Of a stretch of 64,000 nucleotides of DNA, positions 8,643 through 18,200 are shown in pieces. The position numbers and the translations under genes were made by a program. Position 1 is the first letter of the stretch; each line of letters starts with the position of its first letter. Origin of the DNA: JAJUFS01 sp036381175 (lineage in GTDB: Bacteria; Pseudomonadota; Gammaproteobacteria; Natronospirales; JAJUFS01); the NCBI GenBank assembly GCA_036381175.1, contig DASVDI010000019.1:1-64000 (forward strand), read 5' to 3'. Below the pieces are notes generated by a model. It worked only from the letters and a program-made list of their open reading frames with translations. It was not told the origin of the DNA and did no database searches.

Positions 8643-10115
8643 ATGTCCGAAGCCACGCCCGTTCACGAGCCGTCGATGCTCGATGCGCTTATTCCCATCA
8701 TCGCGCTCGTCATCATGCTCGCCGCGTCGGTGTTCCTGTACGGCGCGGATTCCTCGTACGGCGCGAACCAGATCGCGCTGCTGCTCGGCGCGGGCATCGG
8801 CGTCATCGTCGGAATCAAGAACGGGATCACGTGGAAGGAAATGGAGGCCGCGATCACGCACGGCATTTCCGTTTCGCTCGGCGCGGTGCTGATCCTGCTG
8901 GCGGTCGGTTCGCTGATCGCCACCTGGATACTTTCCGGCACGGTGCCGACTCTTATCTATTACGGTCTCGCCGTGCTGCACCCCGCGATCTTCTACCCGG
9001 CCGCCTGCTTCATCTGCGCGCTGGTCGGCTTGAGCATCGGCAGTTCCTGGACCGTGGCCGGCACGCTCGGCATTGCGCTGATTGGCGTGGCCGGCGCGAT
9101 GGGACTTTCTCCCGCGGTCACCGCCGGCGCGATCATCTCCGGCGCCTATTTCGGTGACAAGATGTCGCCGCTTTCGGACACCACCAATCTCGCGCCGGCT
9201 GTCGCGGGCAGCGAATTGTTCGAACACATCCGTCACATGACGTGGACGACACTGCCGAGTCTCGGCATCGCGATCGTCGGATTCGGGATCGTCGGCTTCA
9301 TCCAGCACGGCCAGGGCGATGCGGACTTCGGCGGCATGACGCAGGTGCTGGCGGAGAATTTCGACATTGGCTGGTACCTGCTTGGACCGCTCGCACTCGT
9401 GATGTTCATGGCGTGGAAAAAAATGCCGGCGTTTCCGACGATGATGATCGGCGCACTGGCGGGCGGCGTCTTCGCGGTGATCTTCCAGCCTGAAAAGGTG
9501 GTCGAACTCGCGAACAATGTCGAACTCTCGCACGGCATGGCGCTGGTTTCCGGCGTGTGGATTTCGCTGTTCGATGGCTATACGTCAACAACAGGCAACG
9601 TGTCCGTGGATGCATTGCTCAGCCGTGGCGGCATGGAAAGCATGCTGAATACGGTCTGGCTGATTCTCTGCGCGATGACCTACGGCGCCGTGCTGGAGCG
9701 CGCCGGCATCCTGGAGAAACTGCTTACGGCAGCGCTGCGCCTCGCGCACAGCACCGGTTCGCTCATTGTCACGACGCTCGCGACCTGCATCGGTGCAAAC
9801 ATCATCGCGGCGGATCAATACATCGCGATCGTGCTGCCGGGCCGCCTTTACCGGCTGGAATTCCAGCGCCGCGGACTCGCGCCCGTGAATCTTTCGCGCG
9901 CACTTGAAGATGCCGGCACCATCACCTCGCCGCTGATTCCCTGGAACACCTGCGGCGCGTACATGGCGGGCACGCTTGGCGTCCCGACACTGGTTTACCT
10001 GCCCTTCTGCTTTTTCAATCTCATCAATCCGCTTATCGCGGCCGTCTACGCGCTCGCGGGGTTCAAGATCAAGCCGCTGAACGACGGTCACACCGAGGCT
10101 GTTGCAACGTCCTGA
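8643..10115 (+). CDS. nhaC: Na+/H+ antiporter, NhaC family
   Basis: Inner-membrane sodium/proton antiporter of 490 residues. The family-typical segment GLSIGSSWTVAGTLGIALIG near residue 130 is followed by AGAIISGAYFGDKMSPLSD and TTNLAPAV near 165-185, which carries the conserved charged and polar residues of the transport path. There are many hydrophobic helices throughout. It exports Na+ (or Li+) in exchange for protons for pH and salt homeostasis. GGAG precedes the ATG. The stop codon overlaps the start of the next small ORF by one base, so the two are translationally coupled. NhaC-family proteins may also exchange malate/lactate (MleN), so the substrate is not certain. Confidence 0.9.
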   Translation: MSEATPVHEPSMLDALIPIIALVIMLAASVFLYGADSSYGANQIALLLGAGIGVIVGIKNGITWKEMEAAITHGISVSLGAVLILLAVGSLIATWILSGTVPTLIYYGLAVLHPAIFYPAACFICALVGLSIGSSWTVAGTLGIALIGVAGAMGLSPAVTAGAIISGAYFGDKMSPLSDTTNLAPAVAGSELFEHIRHMTWTTLPSLGIAIVGFGIVGFIQHGQGDADFGGMTQVLAENFDIGWYLLGPLALVMFMAWKKMPAFPTMMIGALAGGVFAVIFQPEKVVELANNVELSHGMALVSGVWISLFDGYTSTTGNVSVDALLSRGGMESMLNTVWLILCAMTYGAVLERAGILEKLLTAALRLAHSTGSLIVTTLATCIGANIIAADQYIAIVLPGRLYRLEFQRRGLAPVNLSRALEDAGTITSPLIPWNTCGAYMAGTLGVPTLVYLPFCFFNLINPLIAAVYALAGFKIKPLNDGHTEAVATS

Positions 10116-10462
10116 TGACGCCACAGTCCGAAGACAATCAAACGCAGGAATTGATCGAAGCCGCCTACCGGCAGACGCTGGCGACATTCGAGCAGGAAGT
10201 CGCGCGCGGTGAACGCGATCCGCTTGCCGAGATCACGATCTACCGGCGGCGGCGGCGCGACTACGAAAGCCTGTTGCGGATCGGACAACTGCCCGACGAG
10301 GCACGCGAACTCGCGCAACGGCTGCTGGAAACACACGGTCTTGCGCCTGCGTCGCGACAGGAATTCGAAACGGAGGTCGCGCGACTGCTGGTTCGTCTTT
10401 ATGCGGCTTTCATTGATTGCGCGGAAAGAAAAGGAAGTGATTCCACTCAGGGCAACAAGTAA
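10115..10462 (+). CDS. Small hypothetical protein coupled to nhaC
   Basis: A 115-residue soluble, charged, probably all-helical protein that I do not recognise. It contains a run of arginines (TIYRRRRRDYES) near residue 45. Its ATG shares a base with the nhaC TGA stop (TGATG), which argues that it is really translated and may act with the antiporter. Its 3' end overlaps the convergent membrane-protein gene by 16 bp. Confidence 0.6.
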   Translation: MTPQSEDNQTQELIEAAYRQTLATFEQEVARGERDPLAEITIYRRRRRDYESLLRIGQLPDEARELAQRLLETHGLAPASRQEFETEVARLLVRLYAAFIDCAERKGSDSTQGNK

Positions 10463-10731
10463 TAAATTGCTGCGGCGCCGGCAATCAGCAAGACGGCCTG
10501 CGCCCACCAGCGCCACCACTTCATCAACAAGTGACCGGCGAACGAAAGAACAGACAACGCCGTCAAGACAGCAAAGATTCCGGCGTACACCGACAACGGT
10601 CCAAGCTCGCGTTGCAGGCTCGGATTCTCGGGCGAAAGGACCAGGAAAATCACCAGCGTCACGGCGATTCCGATGAAAATCGATCCGCATGACCCCATGA
10701 TGATTCCATTGAGCACTGTTATCGGTCGCAT
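10447..10731 (-). CDS. Small membrane protein, unknown function
   Basis: A 94-residue protein (from MRPITVLNG) with three predicted transmembrane helices, at about residues 5-30, 42-62 and 70-92. The sequence LMKWWRWWAQ lies between the last two helices. No family is recognised. An in-frame ATG six codons upstream (10749) is also possible. It is convergent with the nhaC-linked ORF and divergent from prc. Confidence 0.5.
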   Translation of the reverse strand: MRPITVLNGIIMGSCGSIFIGIAVTLVIFLVLSPENPSLQRELGPLSVYAGIFAVLTALSVLSFAGHLLMKWWRWWAQAVLLIAGAAAIYYLLP

Positions 10732-10885
10732 GTCCCGGCCTTCTCCCAATTTGAATAATTGTCAAAAGTATCGCTCAAGCAAGCCCGTTGCCCGAACTCC
10801 CGTTCCCCGGTATGTTCAAATGCACCGTAACCCACAAGGCCTTGTCGCAGGGCAATACGACTGCCAGGCCACCACGAGACGAATT

Positions 10886-12988
10886 ATGCGCATCCGACCG
10901 GTTCTGAAAAAAATCTTCATCCTGCTGCTTGCCATTCCGGCCAGTGCGCTGGCGTCGGAGCATGTGCCGACCGAAGTGCAGCCGCTGGAACCGCTGCCGC
11001 AGCAGGGACTGATCGAACAGCTGGTCGCAACTTACGCGACGCGAATGCATTATGCCAACCGCGAAATCGACGACTCGCTCTCGCGCGATATTTTCGCGCG
11101 CTACCTCGACACGCTTGATCCCAGCAAGATCTATCTCACGCAAAAAGACATCGCCGCATTCGACAAATACCGCACACAGATCGACGACGCGCTGAAAAGC
11201 GGCAATGTCGATATTGCCTACGAGATTTATCGCGTGTTGCGCGAGCGCGTGCTGGAACGCATCGCGCAAGCCGAAAAACTGCTCGCGGAAAAACCCGACT
11301 TCAGCGTCGACGAATCATTTGTCTTCGATCGCAGCGAAGCAGACTGGGCTGAAGATCCGGCAGCGCTCGACGAGTACTGGCGCAAGCGCGTCAAGAACGA
11401 AGCGCTCGGACTCATCCTCGCCGACAAGACCTGGGAGGAAGCGCAGAAAACGTTGACGGACCGCTACGACAATTTCCGCCGCCGCGTGCTGCAGGTGAAC
11501 AGCCAGGACGTGTTCGACATGTTCATCAACGCCTACGCGCAAACCCTCGATCCGCACACGGTCTATTTCTCGCCGCGCGATTCCGAGGAATTCGAAATCC
11601 GCATGAGTCTTACCTATGAGGGCATCGGCGCGTCGCTGCAGATGGACAACGAATACGTGAGCATCGCACGCGTGCTGCCGGGCGGTTCCGCGTATGCCTC
11701 CGACGCACTGAAACCGAAGGATCGCATTACCGCCGTCGGCCAGGGCGCGGAAGGCGAAATGGTCGACGTTGTCGGCTGGCGGCTGGACGAGGTCGTCGAT
11801 CTCATCCGCGGCCCGAAGGATTCCATCGTCCGCCTGAGCATCCTGCCGGCAGGTGCTGCACCCGGCAGCGCGGAAAAAACGATTCAGCTCGTGCGCAGTG
11901 AAATCAAGCTCGAAGAACAGGCCGCGCAATCGGAAATCATCGAGATCGGCAGCGGACCGGATGCGATGAAGATGGGCGTAATCGAACTGCCCGCCTTCTA
12001 TCTCGATTACCGCGCAAGAATGATGGGCGAGGAAAACTATCGCAGCACCACGCGCGATGTTCGCGAACTGATCGCCGAACTCAAGACAAAGAACATCGAC
12101 GGCCTCGTGATTGACCTGCGCGACAACGGCGGTGGCTCGCTGCAGGAAGCCACCGATCTCACCGGCCTGTTCATCGATGAAGGTCCGGTGGTGCAGATTC
12201 GCTCCTCGCACGGTCACCTTGAAGTCGCCAGGGACCAGGATCCGGGCGTGGCGTGGGACGGACCGCTGGTGGTGCTGGTGAACCGTTTCAGCGCGTCGGC
12301 CTCCGAAATTTTTGCTGGCGCGATCCAGGATTACGGTCGTGGTCTCGTGGTCGGCACCACCACTTACGGCAAGGGCACGGTGCAGAACCTGTTCGATCTC
12401 AGTCGCGGCATTGGCAATGAGATGAAACTCGGCCAGTTGAAGATGACCATCGGCAAGTTCTACCGCGTCACCGGCAGCAGCACGCAGAACCGCGGCGTCG
12501 AGCCCGACATCGTCCTGCCCTCGCCCATCGATCCCGAGGAATTCGGCGAAAGCGCGCAAGTGGCCGCCCTGCCCTGGGACGAGATCAAGCCAGCCGGCGA
12601 GATCGAGGAAGTGCAGGTGCGCGCACTCGACCTGCTGGGGAAACTGAAGGCGGAAGTCGACAAGCGCCAGGCGCATGACGAACTGTTCCAGATCTATCTC
12701 GACGACGTCGATGACGCGCGCGAACAGCGCAACCGGAGTTCGATATCGCTCAATCTTGCGGAACGTCGCGCCGAACGCGAAGCCGAAAACAGCGAAACGC
12801 TGGCGCGCATCAACCAGCGTCGCGAGGCGCTTGGCCAGGAACCGGTGGAATCGCTGGAAGCGGCCGCCGAGGCGGAAGAGGAATACGACCTCCTGCTGCA
12901 TGAGGCCGCGCGAATCCTCGCCGACTACCTCGCCGAGCTGACACCTCGCGAGTCGAAAGAGCGGTTGGCGGCGAATTCAGCCAGTTGA
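10886..12988 (+). CDS. prc: Tail-specific (C-terminal processing) protease Prc/Tsp
   Basis: Periplasmic S41 protease of 700 residues that degrades tagged or misfolded proteins from their C-termini and processes lipoproteins and cell-wall hydrolases. Residues 1-22 are a signal peptide. The N-terminal Tsp domain contains LDPSKIYLTQKDI; a PDZ domain lies near 240-320; the S41 domain contains VIDLRDNGGGSLQEA and the catalytic Ser471 (NRFSASASEIF) with Lys496 (TTYGKGTVQ), the same 25-residue spacing as in E. coli Prc. The C-terminal DUF3340-type region is charged. The ATG at 10886 is chosen because the signal peptide begins there; an upstream in-frame ATG at 10673 would put unrelated sequence before it. 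Confidence 0.92.
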   Translation: MRIRPVLKKIFILLLAIPASALASEHVPTEVQPLEPLPQQGLIEQLVATYATRMHYANREIDDSLSRDIFARYLDTLDPSKIYLTQKDIAAFDKYRTQIDDALKSGNVDIAYEIYRVLRERVLERIAQAEKLLAEKPDFSVDESFVFDRSEADWAEDPAALDEYWRKRVKNEALGLILADKTWEEAQKTLTDRYDNFRRRVLQVNSQDVFDMFINAYAQTLDPHTVYFSPRDSEEFEIRMSLTYEGIGASLQMDNEYVSIARVLPGGSAYASDALKPKDRITAVGQGAEGEMVDVVGWRLDEVVDLIRGPKDSIVRLSILPAGAAPGSAEKTIQLVRSEIKLEEQAAQSEIIEIGSGPDAMKMGVIELPAFYLDYRARMMGEENYRSTTRDVRELIAELKTKNIDGLVIDLRDNGGGSLQEATDLTGLFIDEGPVVQIRSSHGHLEVARDQDPGVAWDGPLVVLVNRFSASASEIFAGAIQDYGRGLVVGTTTYGKGTVQNLFDLSRGIGNEMKLGQLKMTIGKFYRVTGSSTQNRGVEPDIVLPSPIDPEEFGESAQVAALPWDEIKPAGEIEEVQVRALDLLGKLKAEVDKRQAHDELFQIYLDDVDDAREQRNRSSISLNLAERRAEREAENSETLARINQRREALGQEPVESLEAAAEAEEEYDLLLHEAARILADYLAELTPRESKERLAANSAS

Positions 12989-13013
12989 ACGAAACGGCTT
13001 ACTTGAAACGAAA

Positions 13014-13036
13014 ACCCGGCTATTCGCCGGGTTTTT
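13014..13036 (+). terminator. Intrinsic terminator of prc
   Basis: The stem ACCCGGC/GCCGGGT with a TATTC loop is followed by four further T residues, 25 nt after the prc stop. Confidence 0.85.
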
Positions 13037-13046
13037 CATGAAAAAG

Positions 13047-13159
13047 CATGGACAGGATTAACAGGATTTTTCAAAGCGGATTTACAGGATTATTTAACGT
13101 GCTTTTATAATCCTGTTAATCCTGTTAATCCTGAAAAATCCTGTTAATCCTGTTCATTG
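13047..13159. repeat. AACAGGATT inverted repeat, full copy
   Basis: The left arm (ATGGACAGGATTAACAGG then ATTTTT) pairs with a right arm that ends with repeated ATCCTGTTAATCCTGTT and CATTG. The right arm holds an extra AATCCTGTT unit compared with the other copies. Internal sequences GCGGATTTACAGGATT match the copies at 60679 and 61422. Confidence 0.85.
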
Positions 13160-13247
13160 CCCTTTCTTCGCCCCTCCGGAACAAACTTCGGCACTCGTGG
13201 TCAACTCTTCTCACTGACCGGCGCTTTACGGTGGCCTTGATGGCTTC

Positions 13248-13268
13248 CCGGCTTGAGCCGGTTTTTTT
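13248..13268 (+). terminator. Orphan intrinsic terminator
   Basis: CCGGC TTGA GCCGG is followed by eight T residues. It lies 212 bp beyond the prc terminator and upstream of the efflux operon promoter, so it serves no visible gene. It may end a small RNA that starts between about 13160 and 13200. Confidence 0.7.
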
Positions 13269-13319
13269 TATGGCCGCTCATGGCGGCCGGGAAGAACCAG
13301 GAAAAAAGATTCAGGCCAA

Positions 13320-13347
13320 TTGATTTCCCCATTTTTGCTGTTATACT
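13320..13347 (+). promoter_or_regulatory. Putative sigma-70 promoter of the tandem RND operon
   Basis: TTGATT (13320-13325) and TATACT (13342-13347) are separated by 16 bp. This predicts a leader of about 140 nt before the MFP start at 13493. Confidence 0.55.
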
Positions 13348-13447
13348 TCACTACAGCACTAACATGATAAATGGGCTGCAAGCGCTATCGTCTATTGCGC
13401 CGTACCATGCGATGCTGAAAAGAAGTTATTGTTTTCAAAGAATTTTT

Positions 13448-13471
13448 CGAGCACCGGGAACCCGGTGCTCG
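13448..13471 (+). promoter_or_regulatory. Perfect palindrome in the efflux operon leader
   Basis: CGAGCACCGGG and CCCGGTGCTCG are perfect 11-base inverted arms separated by AA, ending 21 bp before the MFP ATG. No T-run follows, so it is more likely an operator or an mRNA hairpin than a terminator. Confidence 0.5.
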
Positions 13472-13492
13472 TGCCACCCGAGGAAGGACGTA

Positions 13493-14629
13493 ATGGCAAG
13501 AAATCCCCTGTTTTCCGCTCCCGCCGTCATGATGGCGGCTGTTCTGGCACTGAGTCTCGCCGCGTGCAGCAAAGGTGAAGCCCAGGCTGTCGCGGAAGAG
13601 AAGCCGGAAGAACAAGCCGCGGTGCCCGTCGAAGTCGCGGCGGCCTACCACGGTCCAGTCAGCGCCTTCTACACCGGCACCACCACCCTTGAAGCCGAGC
13701 GTGATGCGGAAGTGGTCGCCAAGGTCGGCGGCGTGGTCCGGGATTTGTTCGTCGAGGCCGGCCAGCGCGTCGCGGCGGGCCAGATCATGGCGAAGCTCGA
13801 CGACGACCGCCTCAGCCTGGAAGTCGCTCGCGCCGAGGCGAATGTCGCCAAGCTGGAGCAGGAATACCGCCGCAACAAGCAGTTGCACGAGGCGCAACTG
13901 GTCAGCGCGGAAGCCTACCAGCGGCTTGCCTTCGAGCTGGATGTGATGCGCGCGGAACTGGGGCTTGCGAAACTCCAGCTTGCCTACACCGAAATCCGCG
14001 CGCCCTTCGATGGCATCGTCGCCTCGCGCTACATCAAGGTCGGCAACATGATCGAGCAGAACGCGCCGGTGTTCCGTGTCACCACGTTCGAGCCGCTGAT
14101 CGCGCGCCTGCATGTTCCCGAACGCGAACTGAACAAGCTTGAAGTCGGACAAACCGCCGCGCTGCGCGTCGATGCCCTGCCCGGGCTGGCGTTCGAAGGC
14201 GTGGTTGATCGCGTGAGCCCGGTCGTGGATGCCAACACCGGCACCTTCGCCGTGTTCGTCGCACTGGAAGATACCGGCGGCAAGTTGAAACCCGGCATGT
14301 TCGGCCGTCTCGACATTGTCTACGACGTGCATAGCGAAGCGGTGCTCGTGCCGCGCGCCGCCGTCGTCGTCGAGGACGCCAAGAGCGCGGTGTTCGTGAT
14401 CCGCGACGGTCATGCGCAGCGCCAGGCGGTGACAACCGGCTACGCGAACAATGGTTCCGTTGAAATTATCGAAGGCATCCAGCCCGGTGACCAGGTCGTC
14501 ACCGTCGGCCAGAACAGCCTCAAGGACGGCGCACCGGTCGCGATCATCAATGCCGAAGTGAAGCCGGAAGTCCTGGCGCAATCGAAAGAAACCGTTGTTG
14601 CCGAAACGCCGGCAACGACCGCGCGTTAA
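13493..14629 (+). CDS. RND efflux membrane-fusion (adaptor) lipoprotein
   Basis: Periplasmic adaptor of an RND efflux pump (HlyD/AcrA family), 378 residues. The lipoprotein signal ends in LAAC (Cys24). A beta-barrel and biotinyl-lipoyl part follows, with ERDAEVVAKVGGVVRDLFVEAGQRV near residue 65 and the mirrored half LAYTEIRAPFDGIVASRYIKVGN near 165; the alpha-hairpin lies between them. It bridges the inner-membrane permease and an outer-membrane channel. The ATG at 13493 has AGGAAGGA upstream. It is the first gene of an operon with a DUF2884-like protein and two RND permeases; no outer-membrane channel gene is present. Confidence 0.9.
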   Translation: MARNPLFSAPAVMMAAVLALSLAACSKGEAQAVAEEKPEEQAAVPVEVAAAYHGPVSAFYTGTTTLEAERDAEVVAKVGGVVRDLFVEAGQRVAAGQIMAKLDDDRLSLEVARAEANVAKLEQEYRRNKQLHEAQLVSAEAYQRLAFELDVMRAELGLAKLQLAYTEIRAPFDGIVASRYIKVGNMIEQNAPVFRVTTFEPLIARLHVPERELNKLEVGQTAALRVDALPGLAFEGVVDRVSPVVDANTGTFAVFVALEDTGGKLKPGMFGRLDIVYDVHSEAVLVPRAAVVVEDAKSAVFVIRDGHAQRQAVTTGYANNGSVEIIEGIQPGDQVVTVGQNSLKDGAPVAIINAEVKPEVLAQSKETVVAETPATTAR

Positions 14630-14644
14630 CCAAGGAGAACTCTC

Positions 14645-15217
14645 ATGAACAAACTCCTGAATTTTCCGGTGGCACTCTGCTTGCTGTCCGCACCCGCACT
14701 GGTCATGGCGCACGACCCGGACAGCAGCAACACGCCGAACTGCGATGCACTTGATCGCCGTTACGGAGACCACCTCGAAATCGACAACAACATTGATTTC
14801 GAGGAGGGCGAACTGATCTTCCGTGAAAACGGTGACGTGATCATGATCATCACGGAAGACGATGAATTGTTCATCAAGGGCGAGCGCGTCGAACTCGACG
14901 CACGCGGGCAGGAACTCGTCGGCCAGTACTACGACACGGTTGATGACGTTGTCGACGATGCGATGGACATCGCCGGCGAAGCGGCGGACCTCGGCATCTC
15001 CGCGGCGATCCAGGCGCTCGCGCTGATATTCAGCGATGAAAAAGAGCGCGAGGAATTCGAAGCGCGCATCGAGGAAGAAGCGCAGGAAATCGAAGCGATG
15101 GCGGACAGCATGTGTGCGCACTTGCGCGTGATTGAGGACATCGAGATCGAATTGCAGCGCATCGTGCCCGAGTTCGAGCCGAGGCTGTTTGCGCAGGAAC
15201 GTAGCGGCGCGCTCTAA
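14645..15217 (+). CDS. Periplasmic DUF2884 (YggN)-like protein
   Basis: A 190-residue exported protein with a signal peptide (residues 1-22, ending VMA). The mature part has a beta-rich segment (HLEIDNNIDFEEGELIFRENGD) and a later acidic helical part with GEAADLGISAAIQALALIF. The order of these parts resembles DUF2884/YggN, whose function is unknown; this family call is from memory and moderate. It contains Cys36 and a second Cys near 158 that could form a disulfide. It lies 15 bp after the MFP gene (AGGAGA before the ATG) and 80 bp before the first RND gene, so it belongs to the efflux operon. Confidence 0.6.
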   Translation: MNKLLNFPVALCLLSAPALVMAHDPDSSNTPNCDALDRRYGDHLEIDNNIDFEEGELIFRENGDVIMIITEDDELFIKGERVELDARGQELVGQYYDTVDDVVDDAMDIAGEAADLGISAAIQALALIFSDEKEREEFEARIEEEAQEIEAMADSMCAHLRVIEDIEIELQRIVPEFEPRLFAQERSGAL

Positions 15218-15297
15218 CAAGAAACCAGCAGAAGAAACCGTGATGCGGCCACAAGCCGCGCATCAACATCGACACCCGCGACAGGAATCCACCCTCC

Positions 15298-18200
15298 ATG
15301 AATCTCGTTGAATTCGCCACCCGCCGCCGCGTCACTATTGCCATGCTGACAGTGGCGGTGCTGGTTTTCGGCCTGGTTTCTCAATCGCGGTTGAATGTGA
15401 ACCTGTTGCCGGAACTCTCCTACCCGACCATCACCGTTCGCACCGAACTGCCGGGCGCGGCACCGCAGGAAATCGAGAACCTGGTGTCCCGGCCCATCGA
15501 GGAAGCCGTCGGCATCATCAAGGGCGTGCGCACGGTGCGTTCGGTATCGCGAACGGGACAGTCCGATGTGACGCTGGAATTCGCGTGGGGCACCGACATG
15601 GACATGGCCGGCGTCGATATTCGCGATAGGTTGGACGTGCTGGACCTGCCGCTGGAAGCGGAAAGCCCGATCCTGTTGCGCTTCGATCCGTCATCGGAGC
15701 CAGTGCTGCGTTATGGCTTTGCGCTCGACGAAAGCAAGCTGGCGCAGGAGTTGACAGCCGAGGAACGGCTCAAGCAACTGCGCCGTTACGCCGACGAGCA
15801 ACTGCAGAAGGAACTGGAATCCATCGATGGCGTTGCGGCCGTGAAGATCAGCGGTGGTCTTGAAGACGAAATCCACGTGCTCGTCGACCAGCAGCGTCTC
15901 GCGCAATTGCAGATTCCCATCGAGCAGGTCGCACTGCGGCTGCGCAGCGAGAACGTGAATCTTTCCGGCGGCCGGCTTGAGGAAGGAAACCAGGAATACC
16001 TCGTCCGCACCATCAACGAATTCCAGTCCATCGACGAAATGCGCGGCGCGATCATCGCCGAGCGCGATGGCCGCAGCATTTATCTGCGCGACATTGCCAC
16101 TGTCACGCAAGGCTACAAGGAACGCGAAGCGATCACGCGTATCAACGGCGAGGAAGCCGTCGAAGTGGCCATTTACAAGGAAGGCGATTCAAATACCGTG
16201 CGCGTCGCCGAAGCTGTGGAACGCCGCGTTGCCGCGGTGAAGGAAAAACTTCCGGAAGAATATTCGCTGACCAAGGTTTACGACCAGTCGATCTTCATCT
16301 CGCAGGCAATCGATGAAGTGGTCAACTCCGCGATCCAGGGCGGCATCCTCGCCGCGCTGGTGATTTTCTTCTTCCTGCGTAATTTCTGGTCAACGATCGT
16401 CATCTCGCTGGCCATTCCGGTTTCCGTCATCGCGACGTTCATCCTGATGTATTTCTACGGCGTGTCGCTCAACATCATGTCGCTCGGCGGCATCGCGCTC
16501 GCCGTCGGCATGCTGGTCGACAACGCCATCGTTGTGCTCGAGAACATCTCGCGACATGCCGGTCTCGGCAAGAACCCAATGGCCGCTGCGCGTGATGGAA
16601 CGGGCGAAGTGGGCATGGCGATCACCGCATCAACGCTGACGACAATCGCCGTGTTCTTTCCGCTGGTGTTCGTGCAGGGCGTCGCCGGGCAGTTATTCAG
16701 CGACCAGTCATTGACCGTGACATTCGCGCTGATCTTCTCGTTGATTGTCGCGCTCACGCTGATTCCGATGCTGTCCGCGATGCAACTTCGCAAGCGCGGT
16801 GACATGCCGGATGGCGCGCATCCTGTTCTCGGCTTCTGGCAGGCGCATCGCGACGAGAAGCACTGGAGCCGCTGGCTCAAGCTGCCAATGCGCCTGGTGG
16901 GCATGCTGATCGCCTTCGTCGTTTATTGTTTGTCGCGGCTGTCGGTTCTGCTCGGTCGTGCGGCGGGATTCATCGGCACGCACGTCTTCCGCTATCCGCT
17001 GGCGGGATTCGATGCGGCATACAGTCGCGTTGATACGGCGTATCCGCGCGTGCTGCGCTGGGCACTCGGACGCCGCGTTGCGGTCATGCTGGTCATCACC
17101 GCGGGCTTCCTCGGCAGCCTGCTGCTGATCCCGATGCTCGGCGTCGAACTCATTCCGCAGTTGTCGCAGGGCGAGTATTACGTCGATGTAAAACTGCCGC
17201 CGGGCGCGCCGCTGAATGAAACCGACGGCGTGCTGAAGCAACTCGACGATGCCGTGCAGGAACAGTCCGAGATCGACAACACCTACTCCGTTGCCGGAAC
17301 CGGCAACCGTCTCGATGCGAACCCCGTCGATGCCGGCGAAAACTCGGGGAAGTTGAACATTGCGCTGGCCGCGGGTGCCGGCCGTGCTGCGGAAGCCGCA
17401 AGCATGGACGCATTGCGCAACACCCTGCAGAAAATTCCCGGCGTGGAATACAAGTTCGGGCGTCCCGCACTGTTCTCCTTCGAAACGCCGCTGGAAGTCG
17501 AAATCGTCGGCTACAACCTCGATGAACTGAAATCCGTCAGCGACACGCTGGTGCAGCGCATGGCGGCAAGCGACCGTTTCGCGGACGTGAAATCGACCAT
17601 GCAATCCGGCCATCCGGAGATCCAGATTCTTTTTGATCGCGAGAAAGCGGCACAACTCGGCCTGCACGTGAGTGACATTGCCAATCGCGTGGTGGACAAG
17701 GTGCGTGGCGAACTCGCAACGCGCTATTCATGGCGCGATCGCAAGATTGATGTACTCGTGCGCGTCAGCGAAGACCAGCGCAATTCGGTCGCGAACATCG
17801 AGAATCTCATCGTGAATCCTGAAAGCACGCGACCGGTTCCGCTGAGCGCAGTCGCGACCGTCGTAACCGGAACCGGGCCAGCGGAAATTCGTCGCATCGC
17901 GCAGGAGCGCGTCGCTGTTGTCAGTGCGAACGTGAATTACGGCGATCTCGGCAGCGCAGTGGACGCCGTCAACGCGATCCTGCACGGCATCACGATTCCC
18001 GAGGGTGTCACACCGCGCGTCACCGGCCAAAGCGAGGACATGAAACTCGCGTTCACGTCCATGCAGTTCGCATTGGTGCTGGCGGTGTTCCTGGTTTACC
18101 TGGTGATGGCCTCGCAGTTCGAATCGCTGGTGCATCCGTTCGTGATCCTGTTCTCCATTCCGCTGAGCCTGACCGGTGCGGTGCTGGCGCTGTTTGTCAC

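Noticed and set aside
13385..15220. 611-codon minus-strand ORF opposite the MFP and DUF2884-like genes
   Set aside because: It spans two real genes and the gap between them; the composition is a shadow of GC-rich plus-strand codons.
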